DNA of 64,000 nt from Legionella shakespearei DSM 23087 (GCF_000373765.1 NZ_KB892382.1:108944-172943), one strand, 5' to 3'; positions 43,808-55,323 are shown, numbered from the stretch's first letter. Program-made: numbers and translations. The notes: generated by a model not told the origin, from the sequence alone.

Positions 43808-46284
43808 AATTATTAAGCATCTTATCTCTGTTTCTCTTTGTTTCTGCTCATGCGGAACCTGTTATTTTGTGTGATGCTGAAAATGGGTTGAAGTTAATTA
43901 ACAAACAGTATTATTCCGCTGCACAAATCGAAATGATTTTGAATTCCTGTGACAAAGTCTCACCCAATGCGCCATCCGTTTTGTTATTGCATGCCTTGTT
44001 TGCAAGAAAAAATAACCAATTGGAAGAATCCATACAATGGTTAATAAAAGCGAGAACGATTGCCCCACAAAATGTGTCCATAATAATGGAGTTGGCGACT
44101 TCTTATGAGTTGGCCAAACAATGGCAACAGGCTTTAGAAACGTATCAATTCATAGTAAACAATGATCCGTACAACAGAGCCGCATTATTGGGTGAGGCAA
44201 GAATATTGCGTTTGGAAAAGCAATACCAACCTGCAGCAAAAATCTACCAGGCATTTTTAGATCACGATCCGCAAGATGCTGATGCCTTAAATGGCATGGG
44301 GTGGATTAGTGCGGCACAAAATGATTTAAGCAAAGCAAGTACTTATTTCAACCAAACCCTGGCCATTCAACCAGAAAATTCAGAAGCTTTGGCTGCATTA
44401 AAAGAAATTAAACGCACTGAATTACAACAGCAGGGGCCACCGATTTTATGTGATACTGCAATGGGTTTTATTTTTTTAAATCAACCTGTGGATCCCACTG
44501 CAAAAATTAATGAAATTCTGCAGCAGTGCACTAAAAATGGCATTGAAAATCAGGATACTTTTCTTTTACAAGGATTATTAGCAAGAAAAAACAAAGACTA
44601 TAAAAACGCACTTTTTTGGTTAAACAAAGCGGTAGCGGCTTCTCCTGCGACCAATCAACGATCGAGTTTTGAATTGGCAACAACTTATGAATGGGATAAC
44701 CAACCACAAAAGGCCTTGCTTGTTTATCAAAATATTTTAAGCCAGTCACCGGAGAACAGGATTGCCTTGTTAGGTGAGGCGCGAAACTTTAAAGCTCTGA
44801 AACAATACGCGCAAGCCAATACCATCTATCAACAACTTTTGGCTAAAAACCCAAAGGATATTGATGTGTTAAATGGAATGGGATGGTTAGCATTAGCACA
44901 AAACCAGAAAGAGGATGCTAAAAAATTCTTTCAGCAAAGCTTAAGTCTGGAAGCACAAAATGTTGAGGCCATTCAAGGCTTAAAAGACAGCAATATTATT
45001 CCTCCAAAAATCCCTGGGGTTGCAACATTACCACCTCGAATGAGTTTATGTGATGCTGATACCGGACTGATGTTGCTCAATAAAATTCCCCTGCCTTTAG
45101 GGCAAATCAGGTCAATTTTGAATCGTTGTGATAAAAACACCCCTGATGCACCCGCAAATCTGCTGTTGCACGGCCTGCTGGCACGACATTTGGCTGTAGA
45201 ATCAGGTGATTATCAAAGTGCTATTCAATGGCTGACCAAAGCCATGCAAAACTCTAATGAGGATACACCGGTCCTTGAATTGGCTGTTACTTATGAATGG
45301 GCGGGAAATTTTAAAAATGCTTTGGCATTGTACCGCTCTCTTTTAGCCAAAAACCCGAAGAATCAGGCTGCCTTGCTGGGTGAGGCGAGAGTATTACGCT
45401 TTTCATACCAAATTCAACCTGCATTGCAGCTTTATCAACGTATTCTTGCCTCTTCACCAGGGAACATACAGGCTTTAGGCGGGCTGGGTGAAACCTATAT
45501 GGCCAATTATGATTTTGATAAAGCGCGTAGCCTGTTCCACCAGGTGCTTCGTGTTGATCCTAAAAACAAACAAGTACAGGATGATTTGCAGCGTCTGGAT
45601 CTGGCGACTAAAAATGTTCTGGATTTTACCATTGGCGATTACAGCGTACCGCCTGAACAGGCTAACGGATTTAACCTGAATTATTTTCGTAATCTGAACG
45701 CGACTGACGGCTTAAATATCTACGCGACCCATAATACCCGACAAATCGAAAGTAATTTTGGCGCAGGCCCAACCTTGTTGCCCAATAACAGCTTGCTGCT
45801 TGGTTATCAGCGCCTCGTGCCACAACAATACGGTTGGCAATTAAGTTATGATGCGCGCCAGCATGACCATTTGCCTTTTGAGAATCGGGTTTATGGCGGG
45901 GCGAATTTGTTTTTAAAGAACAATCTGGAATGGTTTGGCGGTTTAAGACTTATTTTTCCTGATTTATGGAATACACAACTCATTTCCTCAGGTTTTACGG
46001 CCTATACTTCCTGGCCTTTCAATGTCACTGCGACAGGATTTTGGGCATTTCAGGAAATAGGTGGTTTTAATTCATCCTATGCATTAGATTTTAGTAAGGA
46101 ATATTTAAATCATTTCTTTTATGACATTGGTCCATCTTATTTAGTAGAACAAGAAAGTTGGGAAGTTCATGGGCGATTAGTAGTTCCCGTATTTAAAAAC
46201 CAGGCTTTACTTGCTCAATGCTCGCATTACTTTTTTAATCGCAGTACCTTTATCACCGCTGGTTGGCGGGTGTATTGGGCTTAG
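43804..46284 (+). CDS. TPR/beta-barrel outer-membrane export protein with triplicated scaffold
   Basis: The start is the ATG in the ATGA overlap with the GT2 stop; it gives a signal peptide MKLLSILSLFLFVSAHA. Residues about 19-600 hold three copies of a unit of roughly 200 residues. Each begins with a LCDA/T..(G)L..LN segment, then an I..IL..C(D/T)K helix and then four TPR-like helices ending in LLGEAR. The last 210 residues are beta-rich and end in an aromatic residue (TAGWRVYWA), like PgaA/YaiO/BcsC barrels. It would carry the polymer through the periplasm and outer membrane. Each unit has two Cys that may pair. Confidence 0.75.
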   Translation: MKLLSILSLFLFVSAHAEPVILCDAENGLKLINKQYYSAAQIEMILNSCDKVSPNAPSVLLLHALFARKNNQLEESIQWLIKARTIAPQNVSIIMELATSYELAKQWQQALETYQFIVNNDPYNRAALLGEARILRLEKQYQPAAKIYQAFLDHDPQDADALNGMGWISAAQNDLSKASTYFNQTLAIQPENSEALAALKEIKRTELQQQGPPILCDTAMGFIFLNQPVDPTAKINEILQQCTKNGIENQDTFLLQGLLARKNKDYKNALFWLNKAVAASPATNQRSSFELATTYEWDNQPQKALLVYQNILSQSPENRIALLGEARNFKALKQYAQANTIYQQLLAKNPKDIDVLNGMGWLALAQNQKEDAKKFFQQSLSLEAQNVEAIQGLKDSNIIPPKIPGVATLPPRMSLCDADTGLMLLNKIPLPLGQIRSILNRCDKNTPDAPANLLLHGLLARHLAVESGDYQSAIQWLTKAMQNSNEDTPVLELAVTYEWAGNFKNALALYRSLLAKNPKNQAALLGEARVLRFSYQIQPALQLYQRILASSPGNIQALGGLGETYMANYDFDKARSLFHQVLRVDPKNKQVQDDLQRLDLATKNVLDFTIGDYSVPPEQANGFNLNYFRNLNATDGLNIYATHNTRQIESNFGAGPTLLPNNSLLLGYQRLVPQQYGWQLSYDARQHDHLPFENRVYGGANLFLKNNLEWFGGLRLIFPDLWNTQLISSGFTAYTSWPFNVTATGFWAFQEIGGFNSSYALDFSKEYLNHFFYDIGPSYLVEQESWEVHGRLVVPVFKNQALLAQCSHYFFNRSTFITAGWRVYWA

Positions 46285-46308
46285 TTTAAAGAGTTTTATT
46301 TTGATTCT

Positions 46309-46337
46309 TAGCCCGTATTAGCGAAGCGTAATACGGG
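46309..46337. repeat. Palindromic repeat family B, variant half copy
   Basis: TAGCCCGTATTAGCGAAGCG to ATACGGG, the same stem as the copy at 32771. It lies in the only gap of the EPS operon. Confidence 0.7.
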
Positions 46338-46374
46338 AAAAATCAGAGTTGATGAGTAATTTTAAGGAGTCACA

Positions 46375-47340
46375 ATGAGAATTTTAATTACAGGTGCCGG
46401 AGGGGCTGCCGCAATCAGCGTCTGGAAAAGTCTGGGGCAGGAGCATGAACTGTTCATGGCGGATATGGACCCCTGCGCTGCGGGCTTGTATCTGGTTCCT
46501 GCGGAAAATCGATTAATTATACCCGGTGGTACTGATCCTCAATACCTTAACTTATTACTCAAAGCGTGTAATGAACGCAATATAGAATTACTCATCCCAA
46601 CTGTGGATGCAGAATTAGCAAAAATTGCGCGGCATAAGGAAGAGTTTTCCCAAAAAGGAATTAAAGTTCCCTTAAGTCCGGTACAGGCATTGGATTTGTG
46701 CAGAGATAAATACCAATTATTAGAGTGTTGTGAACCTACCGGAATTACTCCTTATTTTAAATTGTATGATGAGCAATTGAATCATGCAGACTTTGATTTT
46801 CCCTGTTTCGCCAAACCACGTATTGGTTCGGGCTCAAATGGGGTCATGGTGATCAACAGCATTCATGAATTGGCTCAATTGCCTAAAGATGGCAGTTATC
46901 TGATCCAGGAATTGCTTACTGGCGATGAATATTCTGTTGATACTTATGTAAGCAGTGCCGGTCACTGTATCGTAGCCGTGCCGCGTTTGCGCATGAAAAT
47001 TGATTCTGGAATTGCTGTTGCATCTCAGACTAAAAATAATCATGAACTGATGCAAAAGGCAGCAACCATTATTAAAACAGTAGGAATAGCGTATGTTGCC
47101 AATGTGCAATTTAAAGCGAATGCTGCCGGAGAGTTCAAATTACTGGAAATAAATCCACGTTTTCCTGGTACTTTACCGTTGACGGCGGCAGCGGGCATTG
47201 ATATTCCTCAATTACTTATAAAGGATGTGCAAGGTCAGGATTTGGGCGATAAATTACTTCCTTTTAAAGAATTAATGGTCGTCCGCTATTGGACAGAGCA
47301 ATTTATTGCAATCGACGAATGGAAACAGCTATGCCCTTAA
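46375..47340 (+). CDS. ATP-grasp protein (carbamoyl-phosphate-synthase-like)
   Basis: The 321-residue protein has a pre-ATP-grasp Rossmann start (RILITGAGGAAAISVWKSL), the ATP-binding segment FAKPRIGSGSNGVMVI (about 144-160) and the metal-binding FKLLEINPRFPGTLPL (about 257-272). It would ligate a carboxylate to an amine or similar. In an EPS operon it could add an amino-acid or acyl substituent or make a precursor; nothing shows which. It overlaps the phosphatase start by 10 nt. Confidence 0.7.
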   Translation: MRILITGAGGAAAISVWKSLGQEHELFMADMDPCAAGLYLVPAENRLIIPGGTDPQYLNLLLKACNERNIELLIPTVDAELAKIARHKEEFSQKGIKVPLSPVQALDLCRDKYQLLECCEPTGITPYFKLYDEQLNHADFDFPCFAKPRIGSGSNGVMVINSIHELAQLPKDGSYLIQELLTGDEYSVDTYVSSAGHCIVAVPRLRMKIDSGIAVASQTKNNHELMQKAATIIKTVGIAYVANVQFKANAAGEFKLLEINPRFPGTLPLTAAAGIDIPQLLIKDVQGQDLGDKLLPFKELMVVRYWTEQFIAIDEWKQLCP

Positions 47341-47924
47341 ATTTATGGTTAGTACGTCATGGTGAAACGGAAGTAAATCGCGGTGTCTGGAGTATAAATC
47401 CTAATGACACGGTTCTGACGTCACGAGGTAAAGAACAGGCTGAAAAAATAGCGGAGCAAGTGCGTCATAAGCCTGATTTGTTTCTTGTGTCGCCGTTAAT
47501 TCGTGCGCAGCAAACAAGCCAATACTTTATAAATAAATGGCCAGACACAGCTATAATAAACGTAGCGATCCAGGAGTTTGTGTATTTATCGCCACAAAGG
47601 CTGGCTTTATTGAGCCAGGAAGAAAGGCGAGTACAAATCAATGAGTATTGGCAAAAAGCCGATCCTTTTTATTGTGATGGTGATGATACAGAATCATTTG
47701 CTGGCTTTTTACAAAGGGTAGCTGCTTTTCATGACTCATTATTAGCTATGGAAGGATATGTGGTCGCAGTCGGACATGGGCAATTTTTTAAAGCATTTCA
47801 ATTGGGTCTGACTTATGGGTTTAACCCTGATAAAAAATGGATGCAGCAGTTTCGTACTCAGGAAACGACGTTTCCACTGGGTAATGGCGAAGTGATGAAA
47901 TTATTTTTTGATAAAGATAAGTAG
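47331..47924 (+). CDS. Histidine phosphatase family protein
   Basis: The 197-residue protein starts at the ATG at 47331, inside the ATP-grasp gene end. LVRHGETEVNRG carries the phosphohistidine and Arg of the family, SPLIRAQQTS the second Arg, and VAVGHGQFFKA the second His. A phosphoglycerate-mutase-like phosphatase, probably acting on a small phosphorylated sugar or intermediate. It is 9 nt upstream of the response-regulator fusion. Confidence 0.8.
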   Translation: MPLNLWLVRHGETEVNRGVWSINPNDTVLTSRGKEQAEKIAEQVRHKPDLFLVSPLIRAQQTSQYFINKWPDTAIINVAIQEFVYLSPQRLALLSQEERRVQINEYWQKADPFYCDGDDTESFAGFLQRVAAFHDSLLAMEGYVVAVGHGQFFKAFQLGLTYGFNPDKKWMQQFRTQETTFPLGNGEVMKLFFDKDK

Positions 47925-47933
47925 GAAGAAGAA

Positions 47934-48923
47934 TTGAAGAAAATTTACAAAGTATTACTGATTGAGCCAGATCTTCAATTAGGCAAAACGATTATTGAAT
48001 GGCTAAAAGGCAAGGCTGAGGTAGTACACATTACCGATAATCGGGCCGCCAAAAAGTATGCCATGCTTAAAGAATGGGACTTAGTAATTACTGACGTTAA
48101 TTTTTCAGAAGTAAATGATCTGCATATCACCCAAATGGTAAAAAAGGCTAATCCATCCATTGCCATACTCATCATTGCAGAAAACATTAAAGTCGATTTT
48201 ATCCTCACCGCCATGAAATACCATGCCGATGGTTTATTCTTTAAGCCATTGGATAAAAAAGAATTTGTTAAACGCGTTTTGCAATTGGCTGCAGAATCGA
48301 AGAATAAAAAAGCCAAAAATAATAAAGTGATTTTAGCTATAGGAGCGCATCCTGATGATGTGGAATTTGGATGCGGTGGAACGCTCGCCAGATTAAAGTC
48401 GGAAGGCTGTGATATTAATATCCTGACTCTTAGTCTTGGTGGTTTCGGTGGCGATCCTCAGATAAGAAAAAAAGAGGCACAAAAAGCAGCACAATTATTA
48501 GGTGCCAATCTTTTTCTGGGTGATTTTTATGATACAAAGATTGATAATGGCATAGAAACGATTCAATTTATTGAATCTATAATTAACAAAGTGAAACCCA
48601 CTCACGTCTATACCCATTCTATTTTTGATAATCATCAGGATCACAGAAGCACTTATCAGGCAGCAGTTATTGCCGCGCGTTCTGTCCCTAATTTTTTCTG
48701 TTATCTTTCGCCTTCAAGCACGGTTGACTTCAGACCCAATATTTTTATTAATATCGATAAATTCATAGATAAAAAGCAAAATATGATTGCAGCATACACC
48801 AGCCAAAAGGATATTCGCCAGTATTTACAACCCGATATGATTAAGGCAACTGCCCGTTATTGGGGACGATTTAATAATTTCGCACTGATTGAGCCCATGG
48901 AAATTATCAAAGAAGCCTTGTAA
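47934..48923 (+). CDS. Response-regulator receiver fused to a PIG-L deacetylase
   Basis: The start is a TTG with AGGAAGAAG just upstream. Residues 5-118 are a receiver domain: the acceptor Asp is D54 (LVITDVN) and the conserved Lys is K104 (FFKPLD). After a basic linker (122-130), residues 131-329 are a LmbE/PIG-L domain with GAHPDDVEFGCGG (H139, D141, D142) and HQDH (234-237), the zinc-binding set. PIG-L enzymes remove acetyl groups from GlcNAc-type sugars. Direct phospho-control of a deacetylase is inferred from the fusion. No sensor kinase gene lies near. The polymer may therefore contain N-acetylhexosamine. Confidence 0.8.
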   Translation: MKKIYKVLLIEPDLQLGKTIIEWLKGKAEVVHITDNRAAKKYAMLKEWDLVITDVNFSEVNDLHITQMVKKANPSIAILIIAENIKVDFILTAMKYHADGLFFKPLDKKEFVKRVLQLAAESKNKKAKNNKVILAIGAHPDDVEFGCGGTLARLKSEGCDINILTLSLGGFGGDPQIRKKEAQKAAQLLGANLFLGDFYDTKIDNGIETIQFIESIINKVKPTHVYTHSIFDNHQDHRSTYQAAVIAARSVPNFFCYLSPSSTVDFRPNIFINIDKFIDKKQNMIAAYTSQKDIRQYLQPDMIKATARYWGRFNNFALIEPMEIIKEAL

Positions 48924-48937
48924 AGGTTAATCAAACT

Positions 48938-48960
48938 GTAGCCTTGATTACGTTGTCGCT
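48938..48960. repeat. Family C half copy abutting the MITE
   Basis: GTAGCCTTGATTACGTTGTC and then CGCT; the other half is missing and family F begins at once. Confidence 0.7.
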
Positions 48961-49242
48961 CTGAGTGATCCTCTCATAATTTTAATCTCGTAAAAAGATG
49001 TAAAATAAACAGGATGATCAGCGCAAGTAGCCCCTCCACCTCCGGGGGAGGGTGCCCGATAGGGTGGGTGGGGGGATCAAAAAGAGAACTTATTTAAGGT
49101 AAAAGGTCTAAAATAACAGGGTCTATTTGATAGAAACTCCTTTTTTGATCCCCCCATCCGCCCTGTCGGGCACCTTCCCCCGGAGAGGGGAAGGCGATCC
49201 TGCATAGTTCTGAATGGTACTCAATATGAGAGGATCACTCAG
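48961..49242. mobile_element. MITE-like element, family F, complete copy
   Basis: The 282-nt element has perfect 18-bp terminal inverted repeats (CTGAGTGATCCTCTCATA and its complement). CGCT flanks both ends (48957-48960 and 49243-49246), a possible target duplication. Inside, a large inverted repeat (GGGGGAGGGTGCCCG type arms) surrounds an AT-rich centre. No transposase is encoded. It ends 2 nt before the lolB stop. Confidence 0.75.
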
Positions 49243-49244
49243 CG

Positions 49245-49844
49245 CTACACAATCCAGTTTTTAATCACAACCTTAACCATAACCCCATTGCCTTCAAGAC
49301 GAATCATGCTAGGCAAGTCGATGCCTTTTACTGAGGTATACTTGGTAAAGTTAATGGTATAACCACTTTGTTTCAACTGGGTTAAATGATTGAATTGATC
49401 GTGCTGTTCTGATTGAACGCCACCAGGAGCTGGTAAACCTCTTACCCAATAATAAAGATTATTTACTGGCAGGCGAATTCCTGTTTGTTTCAAGAGTAAT
49501 TCGTCAGCATTACTGGAGCTTGCAGTTTTAGGACCATCCTTGAACGTCACTACACCGCCTGATTTATTAATCGCTACAGCGCCACCGCCTAAAGGACCCA
49601 TTAAACGAATTTGGTATGAACCCGCTCCCTGTTGTACCCAGTTCATGGTAGCTGACCAGCCTTTAGACTTGGTTTTTGCAGCCATAGCGCCTTTAATTTC
49701 AAAGGAAGAAATGGTTGCTGTTTCTGCCTTGCGCTTTTCCAGGGGGACTACTTTATTAACGGGTAATTCTTCCGCAGGGCGCGGTGGTGCGCAAGCGGTC
49801 AGGAGACAAAAAGAGACAACTGTTAAACGTTTCATTGCATTCAT
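49245..49844 (-). CDS. lolB: Outer-membrane lipoprotein LolB
   Basis: The 199-residue protein has a lipoprotein signal with lipobox LLTAC (Cys18), followed by a LolB beta-sheet domain (WSATMNWVQQGAGSYQIRLMGPLGGGAVAI). YYWVRGLPAPG matches the family. LolB takes lipoproteins from LolA and inserts them into the outer membrane. An inner ATG (residue 4) is also possible. It is divergent from coaD. The usual partner ispE is not beside it. The stop lies against the MITE. Confidence 0.85.
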   Translation of the reverse strand: MNAMKRLTVVSFCLLTACAPPRPAEELPVNKVVPLEKRKAETATISSFEIKGAMAAKTKSKGWSATMNWVQQGAGSYQIRLMGPLGGGAVAINKSGGVVTFKDGPKTASSSNADELLLKQTGIRLPVNNLYYWVRGLPAPGGVQSEQHDQFNHLTQLKQSGYTINFTKYTSVKGIDLPSMIRLEGNGVMVKVVIKNWIV

Positions 49845-49865
49845 TGCTCACCTCTGGTCCATTAA

Positions 49866-52140
<2,275 letters not shown>

Positions 52141-52203
52141 GTCAGTGTTCTTGGGGGTTTTTATTACACTTGCCGCAGTTATTACACCTGTCTCAGGGAA
52201 TGC

Positions 52204-52306
52204 ACGTCGTCCTGAGCGCGTCTTTTTGCGCGAAGGATCTCCTGAAAGCGGTATGGTGCCATTATGTGGAGATCCTTCGCGCAAAAAGACGCGCTCAGGA
52301 CGACGT
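52204..52306. repeat. Palindromic repeat family A, full copy
   Basis: Facing arms around AAAGCGGTATGGTGCCATTA. It lies between the convergent ggt and plsC genes and could act as a terminator on both sides. Confidence 0.85.
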
Positions 52307-52352
52307 CGATCGGACACATCTGGACGACGTGTTCTAGGAATGTCAACAGACC

Positions 52353-53084
52353 CTAAACTTCCCCAACCAATTCTTTGACAGCCTGATAAGTTCGCTCTAT
52401 CAATTCTTCTTTATTTTCTAAGGTATATTGAGATGCATCTATAGGCTGTCCTATATGAATTTCCGCTTTTTGATTCAAATGAATTTGAAATGTTCGGGCA
52501 GGCAAAATATCGAAAGCTCCCCTGATTCCGATAGGAATTATTGTTGCCTGAGCCTCAATAGCCGTAATAAACGCTCCTTTTTTAAACGGAGCGAGCTTGC
52601 CATCCTTTGAGCGGGTTCCTTCAGGCGCAATCCAGATGATAATGCCGCTTTCCATGAGTTCTCGTGCATAAGCTAAATCTTTAATTGCCTGATAACGATT
52701 TTTCCTGTCTACAAAAGGAAACTCTGCAGCAACCATACCTTTTCCTAGAAGAGGAACCTTTGAAAGTTCGCGCTTTGCAAGCATGCGTATGGAATGATCT
52801 GGAAAGGCCTTAAATCCTAAAGGGATATCATAAGCACTGGAATGATTGCACATAAGGATGGTGGCTTTACCCGGCTCAGGCTGAATACCATGCGGGTTAA
52901 TCACTGTATAGTGCACTTTAACTTCATTTAATAATTGATCTATCCAGTGATGAATTGTTTTATCAACCCACGGCCTGGTGGGTTTACTGAAATAATATTT
53001 GCATACAGAACGCAAACTGACCATTGCTGTATAAAAAAATAAGGTAGTAACTATCCAGGCAGTTCTTAATCGGCTTATTTTCAT
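52353..53084 (-). CDS. plsC: 1-acylglycerol-3-phosphate acyltransferase (PlsC family)
   Basis: The 243-residue protein has a membrane helix near residues 9-28, NHSSAYD (the H(x4)D catalytic pair near 80-86) and IAPEGTRSKDG (substrate phosphate site). It acylates lysophosphatidic acid or a similar lysophospholipid at the inner membrane. The reading frame begins after a clear AT-rich leader. It stands alone; the symbol is by family, since bacteria may carry several plsC paralogues. Confidence 0.75.
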   Translation of the reverse strand: MKISRLRTAWIVTTLFFYTAMVSLRSVCKYYFSKPTRPWVDKTIHHWIDQLLNEVKVHYTVINPHGIQPEPGKATILMCNHSSAYDIPLGFKAFPDHSIRMLAKRELSKVPLLGKGMVAAEFPFVDRKNRYQAIKDLAYARELMESGIIIWIAPEGTRSKDGKLAPFKKGAFITAIEAQATIIPIGIRGAFDILPARTFQIHLNQKAEIHIGQPIDASQYTLENKEELIERTYQAVKELVGEV

Positions 53085-53174
53085 CGTTTTGATAATTAGT
53101 ATATTGATGGGTAATCATACAGCAAGCCGATTAAATTGCCTAGATGATATTTTTCCTTAATAATCCATTATTTA

Positions 53175-55196
53175 TCAGCTAAATATTCTGCTGATTGTAG
53201 AAAAAACTCCGCGGTTTTCAGCCGGAATGTTATGGATATCAAATCCTTCGGACATAACGCGCTCATCGTTCCATCGCTCTGTTTCCCACATATTATAGTG
53301 GATGCCATTCAAATAACGAATTTCTTCTATTTCAGTCCAGACCGCATGGCGACGTTCATCATTTGCGCACTCATAATAGCGAAAGCGATAATAGGGATTT
53401 TCCGGCATTAGTTCTGCAGCCCTTTTGAAATGAGGGAGAGCTTCTTGTTTGTTGCGGGCAAAAAAGTAAATTACATCGCCTTTTAAATACAACAATCTGC
53501 CAAGAACCTGACGCATTTCCAGTGTTTTATTGTTCTCATTCAGACGAATAAAGGCACTGAGATTCTGCTGGAATAAATCGAGCTTTCTCTGAATGTGTGG
53601 AACAAATTCTGCTCTGACCGAATGATTGTCATTGAAATCAATGGGAACTCTGATTTGTTCCTTCAGACACTCAATTTTACGCAGTAATAAGTCATTGTAC
53701 AGTTGCTTGTATCGGGAAGAATTATCCGAAATTGAGCAGCTATTTAATAATTGCTGCGCCTTATCCAGGGTTTCCATGTTGGCATTTTTATTGTCAGGAT
53801 GCTGTATTGCATCACTGGCCAGCAGGGTAGCTGCGTATTCGATGGTAGCATTGATAACCGGCGCATCCTGAGGAGTTATCAGGGCTATTTTCCTTGCAAC
53901 GACCAAGACTTCGAGTGCTGTAGCCTCTGCCAGCTGATATTCGCTTCGTTCTAACGCTGCTTTAACAGATATTTGTTTCGCATTCATTTCTTCCAAATAA
54001 GAAGATCTGAGCTGCATCAAATGACTTTTATCAAATTTAAAAGCAGGATGTGCTTCAAATATAGATTTGGCATCAGTAAATCGGCGCTCTGTAATTGCTT
54101 CTTTAAACTGATAAATAAACCATTCTTCTTTTAAAACAATTTCCTGCATGGAGTTATCTTGGGCTAATATATCCGGAACAAGCCGCAGTGCATGAGTTAA
54201 CAGGGGAATCACCTTATTACCAAGGAACAATTTGGTAATAGCAAATCTGTCTTTTTCAGCTTTGGCATCAACTAAATAGGATTGTGCCAGTTTCTTTCTT
54301 AATTCTGGGTAAGCCGCTGTATACTCCACCTGCTCTGAAAAACTAAAATGTTCTTTGATGTAATGAAGTGCTTTAGTCTGTTTCTCTTCCTGAGAAGATA
54401 AGGCAGCAATCAGTTCCATAGCATTGCTTAATGCCTGCGGATTAGTTTTTCTCTGCGATAAGAAAAATCTGATGTATTGTTCTTTATAAAGAAATCTTAC
54501 TTGTTGAGACCATTGGAGTGCCACTTCAAATCTGGATTGGCCAGTCAGATAGTCCGCATAGGATGCAGCAAAAGTACTGGAAGGAAAATAGTCGCTGCTT
54601 TCCGCAAGGAGCGAGCTATGATGCAGCCCTCTGATCGCTTCGGCAATTACCCTTGGTTCTTGTGGATCAAGGGAAGGTACCAGTTGATAGTAGTGATGAT
54701 CAATCCATGTTTGTCCAAAAGGATAGGTGCGTTCTATTGGTATATTCGATATTGAGTCCGAGTTGCTAATGTAATAACTCATCAGCAGGTGTTGGATTGC
54801 TGCTGAATTGGCATTAGTTCTGTCGGCATTCACCAGAGATTGAAATCTGTCTGAAATGAGTGGCTGGTTTAATTGTTGGAAGGTATTTGGGCGGTATCCC
54901 TTTAAATAACCATGATAGGCAACTTTAGCCAGGGTCATTTCAACTTTGTTTGTCTGGCAATGGTTTTCAAAGCCTAACCAACCTTTAAATGCTTCAAAAA
55001 TGGAGCGCAGCCAACTGACTTTAACAACCTGAATACCATCAGTATATAATTGCCCTTTAGGGTGATCCTTAATTTCATTCCAGAATTGTTGATATTCACG
55101 ATTATCCATGTCGTAACAAATGAAATCAGGACGATAAACTGTTCCCCATTCCATGCATTGGTTTAGAAAATGCTTTCCAACTCTTAAACGCAGCAT
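53175..55196 (-). CDS. Large helical orphan, possible TPR/effector protein
   Basis: The 673-residue protein is nearly all alpha-helical. Near residues 560-640 there is a TPR-like segment (GDVIYFFARNKQEALPHFKRAAELMPENPYYRFRY). A degenerate pattern of similar helices runs through the middle. The N-terminal 80 residues are distinct and contain several aromatics. It has no signal peptide, membrane helix or catalytic motif. It looks Legionella-specific. It could be a Dot/Icm substrate or a cytoplasmic scaffold; the C-terminus is not strongly acidic. Confidence 0.5.
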   Translation of the reverse strand: MLRLRVGKHFLNQCMEWGTVYRPDFICYDMDNREYQQFWNEIKDHPKGQLYTDGIQVVKVSWLRSIFEAFKGWLGFENHCQTNKVEMTLAKVAYHGYLKGYRPNTFQQLNQPLISDRFQSLVNADRTNANSAAIQHLLMSYYISNSDSISNIPIERTYPFGQTWIDHHYYQLVPSLDPQEPRVIAEAIRGLHHSSLLAESSDYFPSSTFAASYADYLTGQSRFEVALQWSQQVRFLYKEQYIRFFLSQRKTNPQALSNAMELIAALSSQEEKQTKALHYIKEHFSFSEQVEYTAAYPELRKKLAQSYLVDAKAEKDRFAITKLFLGNKVIPLLTHALRLVPDILAQDNSMQEIVLKEEWFIYQFKEAITERRFTDAKSIFEAHPAFKFDKSHLMQLRSSYLEEMNAKQISVKAALERSEYQLAEATALEVLVVARKIALITPQDAPVINATIEYAATLLASDAIQHPDNKNANMETLDKAQQLLNSCSISDNSSRYKQLYNDLLLRKIECLKEQIRVPIDFNDNHSVRAEFVPHIQRKLDLFQQNLSAFIRLNENNKTLEMRQVLGRLLYLKGDVIYFFARNKQEALPHFKRAAELMPENPYYRFRYYECANDERRHAVWTEIEEIRYLNGIHYNMWETERWNDERVMSEGFDIHNIPAENRGVFSTISRIFS

Positions 55197-55323
55197 TATG
55201 GATACCTGCAGGGTGATTTTTTAAAAGCAGAATCTTACATGAGAAATACTTTTTGTTCAATAAATAAGTACTATGGCCTTTTGTTGGTATGCTGGTTAGC
55301 CTTGGGCTTTTTGCAAAGCCATG

